From CALMZY01 sp052033915 (lineage in GTDB: Bacteria; Verrucomicrobiota; Kiritimatiellia; CAIQIC01; JAGNIJ01), in assembly GCA_052033915.1 (NCBI GenBank), contig JBPOJF010000006.1:342114-406113 (forward strand): a DNA stretch of 64,000 nt, read 5' to 3'. The position numbers and the translations under genes were made by a program. Positions 55,621 to 63,206 of the stretch are shown here, piece by piece. The notes under the pieces were generated by a model. It was not told where the DNA came from and did not search any database. It saw only the letters and a list, made by a program, of their open reading frames with translations. Each line of letters begins with the position of its first letter. The first letter of the stretch is position 1.

Positions 55621-57428
55621 TACAAGACCCAAAAATCTACGCGATCTGCGTGGCCCAGAACGAAGCGGACGTGATTGCGGAAAGCGTCCGGTGGGCCAGC
55701 CGCTTCTGCGAGCATATCTGGGTCTGGGATCTGGGCAGCACGGATGATACCTGGGACCGGCTGCGGAAACTGGACCTGCCGAACGTAACCGTTCAGCGAA
55801 GAAACTTCGAGCCGTTCGTGAATTCGATCCGCGGACGTTTCTTCCAGGAGATCAGGGACCGCGTAGCGACTGGATCGTGGATGTACATCCTGGACCCCGA
55901 CGAGTTTTTCGTCGGCGATCCCCATCCTGTCCTGAGCGAGGCGGAGAAAGAGGGCAAGGATGTCGTGGGAGTCTGGCAGGTAAATTTCCTGCCCACCGAG
56001 GAAGAGGCCTCCGAGTTGCGGACACGCGGAGAAACGGCATGGGCCGCCCTCCCCCTGGAGCGGCGGCTGACGCACTATCGGGTCGAATGGTTTGAACACC
56101 GTTTCGTGCATGTCGTCCCTGGATTCTCCTGGGACTTCTCGGGCCTCTTCAGCGTCTGGCGCGACGGGGCCGGGCAGAAACTCTCATTAAGCCGCCATTT
56201 CGGTTTTGTGCGCCACTACCGATACCGAAGCCCCTCGCAGGTACTCAAGCGGTACGGGACGAGGACGGCCCGAAGCAATATGGGCGACACAATGTTCACG
56301 TGGACCGATTCCGGCGACTTCTTTCGTTATGTCCGACCGGCGAGCCGACTGTGTACCTGGACCCCCGACGGCGGTGAGCTGGTTGTGCCGTGGATTGAAC
56401 GACAGCGGGCGCGGGCGGTGTGGACGTGGGCTCGTGCAGTCCATTTCATGCGGCGCCGTTTGAACGCTCTTCGCGCCCCCGTCCACCCATCGGCAGAGAG
56501 GGCCTTGCCGGAGGCTCCTTTTCCGCTTCGATGCATCCGCGGATTCATCCAGTGTCTGCCCCGCGGGCGGCACATGATTATCCGCTGGATTACGCCTTGG
56601 ACGGTGAACCGGCCGCCCTTCAAGGCCCGGTTCGACGGCGGCAAACAGTTCTTTGTCGCGGCGCTGAACAACCGTGTCGCGCGAGGTTTGTTCTTCTACG
56701 GGTTCTACGAACAGGTCCAGACAGCCGTCCTCCTGAAAATTCTCCGGCCCGGACAGATCGTCATCGATGTGGAAGCCAACATCGGCTACTTCAGCCTCCT
56801 GGCGGCGCGCCGCGTCGGATCCGCGGGACGCGTGATTGCATTTGAACCGGAACCCGGAAATGCCGCCTTGTTAAGGCAAAACATCGCCCTCAACGGGTAT
56901 CCGAATGTGCGGGTCGAGGAGGCGGCGATCGGCGCCGCGGAAGGTCGCGCGCGGTTGAGCGCCGGGCGGTCCGATTCGCGGGAGGGGGACACCTGCTCGA
57001 CGGTGTTCGAGAAAACGGACTCTCTGCAAAGCATCATCGATGTCCCTGTCGTCGCGCTGGATCCGTACTGCCGGACGCATGGGATCGATCGGGTCGACAT
57101 TCTCAAGATGAACATCGAAGGCGGTGAGGCAAACGCCCTCGACGGAATGCGGCAGGGAATCCGGGAAGGAAAATACCGGCGCGTATTTCTCGAACTCCAT
57201 CCGGCACAACTGCGAATGATCGGACGCAATCCGCAGGATATTCTCGCCGCATTCATGGAACACGGCTATGCCTGCTGGCGGATGCCCAACGGCCGACCCG
57301 GCATCCTGAAACATTACTCGACCTCCTATCACGAGAGCCTCCTCTCGCCATATCGGGACATGCAGGAGGATGAGTACTGGCCTCACTTCTTCCTGACCGC
57401 AAAAGACGTTTCTCTTGCCGACGACTAG
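55617..57428 (+). CDS. Fusion of GT2-like domain and FkbM-type methyltransferase
   Basis: A 603-residue two-domain protein. Residues 1-330 resemble GT2-like transferases that start with YAICVAQNEADVIAESVRWA and have WDLGSTDDTWDR and a DPDEFF metal motif. Residues about 340-603 are an FkbM-type methyltransferase: VIDVEANIGYFSLLAAR, VIAFEPEPGNAALLRQNIAL, LKMNIEGGEANALDGM and LELHPAQL. In the FkbM motif I the usual DVGAN is DVEAN, a Gly-to-Glu change in the SAM-binding loop. ATG 55617 overlaps the previous stop. It probably both adds and methylates a sugar, if the altered loop still binds SAM. Confidence 0.8.
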   Translation: MIQDPKIYAICVAQNEADVIAESVRWASRFCEHIWVWDLGSTDDTWDRLRKLDLPNVTVQRRNFEPFVNSIRGRFFQEIRDRVATGSWMYILDPDEFFVGDPHPVLSEAEKEGKDVVGVWQVNFLPTEEEASELRTRGETAWAALPLERRLTHYRVEWFEHRFVHVVPGFSWDFSGLFSVWRDGAGQKLSLSRHFGFVRHYRYRSPSQVLKRYGTRTARSNMGDTMFTWTDSGDFFRYVRPASRLCTWTPDGGELVVPWIERQRARAVWTWARAVHFMRRRLNALRAPVHPSAERALPEAPFPLRCIRGFIQCLPRGRHMIIRWITPWTVNRPPFKARFDGGKQFFVAALNNRVARGLFFYGFYEQVQTAVLLKILRPGQIVIDVEANIGYFSLLAARRVGSAGRVIAFEPEPGNAALLRQNIALNGYPNVRVEEAAIGAAEGRARLSAGRSDSREGDTCSTVFEKTDSLQSIIDVPVVALDPYCRTHGIDRVDILKMNIEGGEANALDGMRQGIREGKYRRVFLELHPAQLRMIGRNPQDILAAFMEHGYACWRMPNGRPGILKHYSTSYHESLLSPYRDMQEDEYWPHFFLTAKDVSLADD

Positions 57429-57438
57429 CCGCGCCGCC

Positions 57439-58668
57439 GTGAATATCCTCTTTCTCTCCCACTACTTTCCCCCCGAAGGCAACGCCCCGGCGTCCCGCGT
57501 TCACGAACTGTGCAAACGCTGGGTGCGCGCCGGGCACGATGTGACCGTCGTGACAGGCGTTCCAAACGTCCCCAACGGCGTGCCCTACCCCGGCTACAGG
57601 AACCGGCTATCCCAGCGTGAAACCCTCGACGACATTCGCGTCCTCCGCGTGTGGACGTTCCTGGCGCCGAACAAGGGCGCCGTGCGCCGGACCCTCAACT
57701 ACCTTTCGTTCATGTTCGCCGCCTCCATGGCCGGTCTCGCGGCGCGGCGTCCCGACGTGGTGGTCGCCACCTCGCCCCAATTCTTCTGCGGCTGGGCCGG
57801 CGTGATCGTCAGCCGCCTTCGGCGCCTTCCGTTTGTGCTGGAAATCCGCGACATCTGGCCGGAGTCGATCGTTACGGTAGGCGCCATGAAGAAGGGGTGT
57901 GCGATCCGGTTTCTCGAGTGGATGGAACAGAGAATGTACGCCGCCGCCCGCCGCATCGTAACCGTGGGCAACGGATACCGCGAGCAATTGATCGCCAAGG
58001 GCATCTCCGCCAACCGGATCACCGTGATCACCAACGGCGTGGATCCGGACACCTTCCGCCCGCGTCAACCCGATATGGAGCTGAAACAGAGCTTCGGGCT
58101 GCGGGACTCGTTCGTGTGCTCCTATATCGGCACGATCGGCATGGCCTGCGGACTCGACGTCGTCCTCCGCGCCGCGCGGATCCTGAAGGAACGCGGGCGA
58201 AACAATATCCGCTTCCTGCTCGTCGGCGACGGCGCCGTCCGCGAGGACCTGGAGAAGCAGGCCCGTTCCGAAGGGCTCGACAATGTCGTGTTCGCGGGCC
58301 TTCAGCCCAGAAGCCGGATACCCGCGTTCCTCTCGATCACGGACGCGTCCCTGATCCACCTGGCCGCAAGGCCGCTGTTCGAGACGGTCTTTCCGTCCAA
58401 ACTCCTGGAATCCTTCGCCATGGCCAAACCGATCATTCTGGGTGTTCGCGGCTACGCCGCGCGCCTGCTTTACGATGCCGGCGCCGGGATCGGCATCGAA
58501 CCCGAAAACGAACGAGAGTTGGCCGCCGCCGTCGAACAATTGGCGGACGACCGCGCGCTTTCCGAAAAGCTGGGTCGGTCCGGCCTCGAATATGCGGAGA
58601 AGCACTTTACCCTGGACGAACGGGCGTCGGAATACATAAGAATCCTCCACGCGCAAGTGAACCCATGA
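57439..58668 (+). CDS. GT4 family glycosyltransferase (WbuB-like)
   Basis: A GT-B transferase of about 409 residues. ILFLSHYFPPEGNAPASRVH and EIRDIWPESIVTVGAMK are characteristic of the WbuB/WcaI group of L-fucosamine or sugar-amine transferases in O-antigen loci; FPSKLLESFAMAKPIILG is the donor site. GTG 57439 fits the homology; a TTG at 57415 would add eight residues and overlap the previous gene. wecB follows by ATGA overlap. Confidence 0.85.
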   Translation: MNILFLSHYFPPEGNAPASRVHELCKRWVRAGHDVTVVTGVPNVPNGVPYPGYRNRLSQRETLDDIRVLRVWTFLAPNKGAVRRTLNYLSFMFAASMAGLAARRPDVVVATSPQFFCGWAGVIVSRLRRLPFVLEIRDIWPESIVTVGAMKKGCAIRFLEWMEQRMYAAARRIVTVGNGYREQLIAKGISANRITVITNGVDPDTFRPRQPDMELKQSFGLRDSFVCSYIGTIGMACGLDVVLRAARILKERGRNNIRFLLVGDGAVREDLEKQARSEGLDNVVFAGLQPRSRIPAFLSITDASLIHLAARPLFETVFPSKLLESFAMAKPIILGVRGYAARLLYDAGAGIGIEPENERELAAAVEQLADDRALSEKLGRSGLEYAEKHFTLDERASEYIRILHAQVNP

Positions 58669-59762
58669 AAATCATCAACATCGTCGGCGCCCGTCCGAAC
58701 TTCGTGAAGATCGCTCCGCTGATGGAAGCCTATCGCCGGCACGAGGCGATCACGCCGATCCTGGTTCATACCGGCCAGCACTACGACCGCAAGATGAGCG
58801 ACCTGTTCTTTCACCAGCTCGGCATCCCCCAGCCCGACTTGAACCTCGGCGTCGGCAGCGCGTCTCACGCCGTGCAGACCGCGGAAATCATGAAGGCATT
58901 CGAGCCGGTCGTGCTCGAACACAAACCGGACCTCGTCCTCGTGGTCGGCGACGTGAACAGCACGATCGCCTGCGGCCTCGTCGCCGTAAAGCTCGGCGTC
59001 AAACTGGCCCATGTCGAGGCGGGACTCCGCAGCTTCGACCGAACCATGCCCGAGGAAGTCAACCGCGTGCTCACCGATTCGATCAGCGATTTCCTGTTCT
59101 GCACCGAGAAGAGCGGCGTCGATCATCTCGCCCGGGAGGGGATCGCCGCCGACAAGGTATTTCTGGTCGGAAACGTGATGATCGACGCGCTCCTCAAGCA
59201 CAAGGCCGCTGCTGAAAAGTCGTCCATCGTCCGCGACATGAAGCTGGAATCGGGCCGCTACGCCGTGCTGACACTTCACCGGCCGGCCAACGTGGACGAC
59301 CCCGGCGTGTTCGCCCGGATTCTCGACGCGCTGGACGTCATTCAGCGGGATATGCCGGTCGTGTTCCCGATTCACCCCCGCACGCGGAACAATCTGAAAG
59401 GCTCCGCGCCGGGCAAACGCGTGCAGGGAATGAAGAACCTCGTGATGACGGATCCGCTGGGCTACCTCGATTTCCTGAAGCTCATGAGCGAAGCGCGGAT
59501 TGTGCTGACGGATTCCGGCGGTATCCAGGAAGAAACCGCCATCCTAAAAGTTCCCTGCATCACCCTGCGCGAAAACACGGAACGGCCCGTTACGGTCGAT
59601 ACCGGCTGGAACCAGGTCGCGGGCCGCGACCCCGAACGGATTCTCGCCGCGTATCAGCGGGCATTTTCCCGTCCGAAGGACGCGGGTGAACGGCCACCCC
59701 TCTGGGATGGGCGCGCGGCCGAGCGAATCGTCAGGATTCTTGCCGATCGCTGCGGCGGCTGA
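58665..59762 (+). CDS. wecB: UDP-N-acetylglucosamine 2-epimerase
   Basis: A 365-residue non-hydrolysing epimerase converting UDP-GlcNAc to UDP-ManNAc. The N-terminus IINIVGARPNFVKIAPLM, HTGQHYDRKMSD, GDVNSTIACGLVA, HVEAGLRSFDRTMPEEVNR, FPIHPRT and LTDSGGIQEE are all present. ManNAc or a derived ManNAcA is therefore a likely sugar in the glycan. ATG overlaps the preceding stop. Its last 32 bases overlap the 3' end of the convergent nucleotidyltransferase-like gene. Confidence 0.95.
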   Translation: MKIINIVGARPNFVKIAPLMEAYRRHEAITPILVHTGQHYDRKMSDLFFHQLGIPQPDLNLGVGSASHAVQTAEIMKAFEPVVLEHKPDLVLVVGDVNSTIACGLVAVKLGVKLAHVEAGLRSFDRTMPEEVNRVLTDSISDFLFCTEKSGVDHLAREGIAADKVFLVGNVMIDALLKHKAAAEKSSIVRDMKLESGRYAVLTLHRPANVDDPGVFARILDALDVIQRDMPVVFPIHPRTRNNLKGSAPGKRVQGMKNLVMTDPLGYLDFLKLMSEARIVLTDSGGIQEETAILKVPCITLRENTERPVTVDTGWNQVAGRDPERILAAYQRAFSRPKDAGERPPLWDGRAAERIVRILADRCGG

Positions 59763-60912
59763 ACAGCCTGCCGGCGATCCGTCCGAGGCGAAGCAGGCGG
59801 TAGATAAAAAACAGCTTCGCGGGCAATCGGACTTTTTCGCATTCGATTCCGGTCGGCGTCAGAACCAGGTCCGCCGCAAACGCCAGCCGATCCTTCCGGC
59901 TCGTCATCATCTTCCAGGCGAGCCGCCACTTCTCCCCACCCCCGCCCTGCTGACATCCCACGCCTTCTCCCAGGCGGGCTTTCAGTTCTTCCACAAGCGC
60001 TCGCACCGCCCCATCCCCGTTCGCATTCACGGGAACCATGACGCCGAGAACCTCGCGCACAAGGGCCAGCGCCACCGCCGCCATTCGCCGTTTTCCTACC
60101 CTCTCCGCCCTCGCCAGCACCCCTTCCCAATCCAGTTCGCCGGAAACACGAATCATTTCCGCCAGGTCACAAAGCAGCGAGAGCTGATCCCATCCATGCT
60201 TGGCGCCATGTGCGCACAGGAACAGAAACATGTCTTCCTGTCCCGGCGTCCGGACAAGCGCCCCCTCCACACTCGCCGTGACGGATCGCGACCACAGCGC
60301 CTCCTCGTCCTTCTCGAAAGCGTAAAAGCCCGGCAACAGACGCCAATGGACATCTACCGCCGAACGGTCCCGGCTCCGGATGAAACAGCGCTCGGTGCGA
60401 TACCGAATCAGGGCCTTCTCCTGCCTGTCGTTCAAACGGAAATGCGGCTCGTATCCTTCCGCAACGAGGATTTCAGACAGCCGGGACACATCGCCGTCGT
60501 GAACCAGCAGGTCCAGGTCCGCGAACTGCCGGAGCGACAAGTCGCCGTACAGCATCGAGGCGAGGACCGGCCCGCGAACAAACATCACGGGAAGAGCCTG
60601 CCCGTCGCACAGGGCCGCGAGACGCTTGAGTTCCTCGACACGCCCCATGTTGCGAGCGGCATTCGAGAGATACAAATCCTTGAGCCTTGCCCGGACGGCG
60701 GATGGGATCCGTTCGTCCGTCGCGGCAAGTTGTCCGTGGAGGACCGGGACCACCCGGTGGCGCATGGCCAAGTTGAGCCATCGATCCCAGTCAACGCCGC
60801 CGGCATCGGGCGCGGGCGCTGAGGGGTCGTATCTCCGGCGGACACAGGAAATCAGAAAGCCCATTTCGGCATGGGCCGGTTCCAGCCGTTCCTGTTCCCG
60901 GGTCGAGCGCAT
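59731..60912 (-). CDS. NTP_transf_5-type nucleotidyltransferase-fold protein
   Basis: About 393 residues. The middle has VMFVRGPVLASMLYGDLSLRQ and the metal motif FADLDLLVHDGD, followed by AVDVHWRLLPGF, which together fit the uncharacterised nucleotidyltransferase family PF14907. Proteins of this family often sit in exopolysaccharide or HprK/PqqD-type loci. The start is uncertain: ATG 60912 lies immediately after the T-run of the fba terminator with no ribosome binding site, and ATG 60864 (MGFLISCVRR) is an alternative. In-frame codons upstream of 60912 simply translate the terminator stem. Target substrate unknown. Confidence 0.7.
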   Translation of the reverse strand: MRSTREQERLEPAHAEMGFLISCVRRRYDPSAPAPDAGGVDWDRWLNLAMRHRVVPVLHGQLAATDERIPSAVRARLKDLYLSNAARNMGRVEELKRLAALCDGQALPVMFVRGPVLASMLYGDLSLRQFADLDLLVHDGDVSRLSEILVAEGYEPHFRLNDRQEKALIRYRTERCFIRSRDRSAVDVHWRLLPGFYAFEKDEEALWSRSVTASVEGALVRTPGQEDMFLFLCAHGAKHGWDQLSLLCDLAEMIRVSGELDWEGVLARAERVGKRRMAAVALALVREVLGVMVPVNANGDGAVRALVEELKARLGEGVGCQQGGGGEKWRLAWKMMTSRKDRLAFAADLVLTPTGIECEKVRLPAKLFFIYRLLRLGRIAGRLFSRRSDRQES

Positions 60913-60948
60913 AAAAAAAGCAGCCGCGGCCTTTTGAGCCGCGGCTGC
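60912..60948 (-). terminator. Intrinsic terminator of fba
   Basis: On the minus strand an 11-bp perfect GC-rich stem (60948-60938 with 60930-60920), a seven-base loop and a run of seven T (60919-60913). It lies 20 bases after the fba stop codon and overlaps the probable start of the next gene. Confidence 0.9.
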
Positions 60949-60967
60949 CATGATAACAGATCAATGA

Positions 60968-61918
60968 CTACTTCGTCACCAGCTCGCGCACGACATCGAG
61001 CTGGCCCGCACTGCCGAGCTTCACGTTCTTGCCCGCGATGAACTTCGCGTATTCCTTCATGAAGACCTTTCCGGGCGGACGCAGGTCGAAGTTCGCCGGA
61101 TCGTCGCGGAACGCCTCACGGTGCACGCGGCACCAGACCAGGCGGCCGTCCGTGTCGATGTTGATCTTGGTCACACCGAGTTCCGCGGCGCGCTTGAACT
61201 GATCGGCATCCACGCCCTTGGCGCCCTTGATCTGGCCGCCGGCCTTGTTGATACGCTCCACCTCGTCCTGCGGGACACTGCTGGACCCGTGCATGACGAG
61301 CGGGAAGTTCGGGAGGCGCTTCTGGATCTCGGCCAGGACGTCAAAATGCAGGCCCTGCGAGCCGGAGAACTTGAACGCGCCGTGGCTGGTGCCGATCGCG
61401 CACGCGAGGCTGTCGCAGCCGGTCCTCTGGACGAATTCCTGCGCCTGCGCGGGATCCGTGAGCTTCGCGTCGGACTCGGAAACCTTGACGTGCTCTTCCA
61501 CGCCGCCGAGCTTGCCGAGTTCCGCCTCGACCACGAGGCCCTTGGCATGGGCCGCGTCAACAACGCGCTTGGTGATCTCGATGTTCTTCTCGAACGGCTC
61601 GGCGCTGGCGTCGATCATGACGGAGCTGTAGAAGCCGCTGTTGATGCAGTCCATGCAGGTCGCCTCATCGCCGTGGTCCAGATGTACGGCGAACACGGCG
61701 GCCGGGAAGATCTCGTCCGCCGCCTTGATCATGGCCTCGAGCATCCTCTTGTTCGTGTAGGAGCGCGCGCCCTTCGAAAGCTGGATGATAAAGGGGGCCT
61801 TGCTGTCGATGTTGCCCTGAAACAGGCCCATGGTCTGTTCCAGGTTGTTGATATTGTACGCGCCGATCGCGTACTTGCCGTAGGCATGTTTGAACAACTG
61901 CTTGGTTGTGACGATCAT
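60968..61918 (-). CDS. fba: Class II fructose-bisphosphate aldolase
   Basis: A 316-residue zinc-dependent aldolase of glycolysis and gluconeogenesis. It has the zinc-binding HLDHGD near residue 80, EAELGKLGGVEEHV, GTSHGAFKF, LVMHGSSSVP and the phosphate-binding KINIDTDGRL. Length and motif order are complete. ATG 61918 (MIVTTKQLF) has AGGAAAT upstream. It has its own terminator and no clear operon partner. Confidence 0.95.
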   Translation of the reverse strand: MIVTTKQLFKHAYGKYAIGAYNINNLEQTMGLFQGNIDSKAPFIIQLSKGARSYTNKRMLEAMIKAADEIFPAAVFAVHLDHGDEATCMDCINSGFYSSVMIDASAEPFEKNIEITKRVVDAAHAKGLVVEAELGKLGGVEEHVKVSESDAKLTDPAQAQEFVQRTGCDSLACAIGTSHGAFKFSGSQGLHFDVLAEIQKRLPNFPLVMHGSSSVPQDEVERINKAGGQIKGAKGVDADQFKRAAELGVTKINIDTDGRLVWCRVHREAFRDDPANFDLRPPGKVFMKEYAKFIAGKNVKLGSAGQLDVVRELVTK

Positions 61919-61997
61919 CGTATTTCCTTTCGTAAATCCGTCTTGAACAACCCACCCGGCTTCGCGGCGCGCAGCGCGTCGCTTCGCTCCTCAGGGT

Positions 61998-62050
61998 CAT
62001 TCGTCGGCCGGCTTGCCATGAGGAGGCCGGCCCAAGCCGGCCGACGAATG
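61998..62050. repeat. Perfect 18-bp inverted repeat at the 3' side of tRNA-Ala
   Basis: 61998-62015 is the exact reverse complement of 62033-62050, with a 17-base loop that is itself GGCCGG-rich. The inner arm reaches into the CCA end of the tRNA (62049-62050). It can fold as a strong hairpin directly downstream of the tRNA and could assist termination or 3' processing, though no T-run follows. Confidence 0.75.
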
Positions 62051-62124
62051 GTGGAGCGGAGGAGAGTCGAACTCCCGACCCCCACGTTGCGAACGTGGTG
62101 CTCTACCAACTGAGCTACCGCCCC
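62049..62124 (-). tRNA. tRNA-Ala, anticodon CGC
   Basis: 76 bases on the minus strand, folding as a full cloverleaf: acceptor GGGGCGG/CCGCTCC, D-arm GCTC/GAGC with GTTGGTA loop, anticodon stem CCACG/CGTGG with loop TTCGCAA (anticodon CGC, reads GCG), T-arm GGGAG/CTCCT with TTCGACT loop. Discriminator A and the CCA end are encoded. Confidence 0.93.
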
Positions 62125-62147
62125 ATCTTTCTGCCAGTGAACGGCGG

Positions 62148-62176
62148 AATATAACAAGCGAACCCGCGTGGGGCAA
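62148..62176 (-). promoter_or_regulatory. Promoter of tRNA-Ala
   Basis: On the minus strand TTGCCC (62176-62171), a 17-base spacer and TATATT (62153-62148) stand about 24 bases upstream of the tRNA 5' end. The distance allows a short leader. Confidence 0.6.
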
Positions 62177-62549
62177 GGGGTTTCAGGGGCAGGTTTTTCG
62201 TGAAAATCAGGTCAAAAATGTCGCTTCAACCTTGGGCCATCCGGGTCGAAAGCCTCCCACAGCCCCCTGCCCACGTGAGCGCACGCATAAAAACGTGTTC
62301 TGTTTCCTGCGCGGGGTGGCGGAGTGGATAACGCAGCCGGTCGCACAAGACGTGACAGGCTGCTCTCTGCGCTTCGAAGAGTGCAGTCTGGCGCGGCTTG
62401 TGCTGGCGCACGCGGGCGGGTACGAGCGAACGTAGTGAGCGAGTCCCCTGGGGGCGGAGCGCATGGCCGCGATGTTGGCCGCCAACTTCGCGGCGATGTG
62501 CAGGGCAGGTCCGAGATCGGTGATGATGCTCCCTCACTAAGAGGATGAA
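62177..62549. other. 373-bp stretch without a recognisable gene
   Basis: The only notable plus-strand frame is 62232-62435 (67 codons, VFCFLRGVAEWITQPVAQDV), with no ribosome binding site or known relative. The stretch contains one copy of a 44-bp repeat (62455-62498) and GAGCGAACG/GTGAGCGAG near-palindromes. It looks like the decayed edge of the RHS-associated island. Confidence 0.5.
62455..62498. repeat. 44-bp repeat, copy 1
   Basis: Shares 37 of 44 bases with 62835-62878, counted by eye. Both copies start CGGAGC and contain GTTGGCCGCCAA. Each copy lies just beyond the 3' end of a small gene of the island. Confidence 0.65.
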
Positions 62550-62735
62550 CTATTTTGCTGAGCGCTTGCCAGGGATGAAGCGTGACAGACACCGCCATAA
62601 GATCATTCCAACGAGAAAGCCCAACGGAAAGCCAAGTAATCCGTAAATGTGGCCCAAGTGGACGGAAAGTAAACGTGCGACGCCAACCCCGCAGGCGCAA
62701 TAGAATGCAACTAGTAGAACATCGAAAATGGACAT
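62550..62735 (-). CDS. Small membrane protein
   Basis: A 61-residue protein with two hydrophobic segments (VLLVAFYCACGVGVARLL and LLGFPLGFLVGMILW) and a basic tail (RFIPGKRSAK). The ATG at 62735 follows AGGGATG, a fair ribosome binding site. It is the last of a row of tiny genes after the RHS-tip gene. No family recognised; a role as immunity-type membrane protein is only a guess from position. Confidence 0.5.
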   Translation of the reverse strand: MSIFDVLLVAFYCACGVGVARLLSVHLGHIYGLLGFPLGFLVGMILWRCLSRFIPGKRSAK

Positions 62736-62745
62736 GATCGCATCC

Positions 62746-62913
62746 CTATTTTGGCGGCGAGTTGAGAGCATTCTGTCGGAGGTTGCCGGTATCATGATCT
62801 CGGCGGATGACAATGACGTAGGCCATCGGGCGAGCGGAGCACATGGCCGCGACGTTGGCCGCCAATGCTGCGGCCATGGGTAGAGCGGTAAGGGCAGCCA
62901 AACAGTTCGTCAT
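62746..62913 (-). CDS. 55-residue reading frame in the RHS island
   Basis: ATG 62913 overlaps the stop of the preceding 98-residue gene (ATGA). The product, MTNCLAALTALPMAAALAAN and on to VIVIRRDHDTGNLRQNALNS, is alanine-rich and its middle is translated from the 44-bp repeat copy 2. The overlap favours translation; the repeat content argues it may be incidental. Confidence 0.35.
   Translation of the reverse strand: MTNCLAALTALPMAAALAANVAAMCSARPMAYVIVIRRDHDTGNLRQNALNSPPK
62835..62878. repeat. 44-bp repeat, copy 2
   Basis: Second copy of the repeat at 62455-62498 with seven differences, four of them clustered after GCCGCCAA. It lies inside the 55-residue frame. Confidence 0.65.
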
Positions 62914-63206
62914 CCTTTGTGTCCGGTAGCCTTGCCGTTGCGCCTGAACAACAGATCGAAAAGCCATGGCAGTATCTGATAGCACAACGCATGAAGCACG
63001 GTCATGCCAAGAACAACAAGGATCAGAAACCGGGGCCCTCTGTGCGAACAGAGAAGAAGTCCGCCGCCGACGTAGAGGAACAGCGGGATCAGGATGATTC
63101 CTGATTTGAATGGTTTACCCCGCGCGCTTTGAAAACCCCAAACGAGGTTTATTCCATCCAACAGCAAGCCAACTGCGAAAAACAAAATGCCCAATGTCTC
63201 GTGCAT
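62910..63206 (-). CDS. Small multi-pass membrane protein, possible RHS immunity partner
   Basis: A 98-residue protein with three hydrophobic segments (LGILFFAVGLLLDGINLVW, IILIPLFLYVGGGLLLC, FLILVVLGMTVLHALCY) and a basic C-terminus. ATG 63206 has AGGGATCAG just upstream, and lies eleven bases after the stop that the RHS-tip gene would have if its C-run were one base shorter. Genes directly after RHS tips commonly encode immunity proteins; this gives the suggested role, unproven. Confidence 0.6.
   Translation of the reverse strand: MHETLGILFFAVGLLLDGINLVWGFQSARGKPFKSGIILIPLFLYVGGGLLLCSHRGPRFLILVVLGMTVLHALCYQILPWLFDLLFRRNGKATGHKG

Noticed and set aside
62315..62420. tRNA-Ser-like sequence starting GGTGGCGGAGTGGATAAC
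   Set aside because: Resembles a tRNA-Ser D-arm but no acceptor stem, anticodon arm or T-loop could be folded around it.
62455..62878. Integron attC sites
   Set aside because: The repeats lack the paired RYYYAAC/GTTRRRY core sites and no integrase is in the window; kept only as plain repeats.
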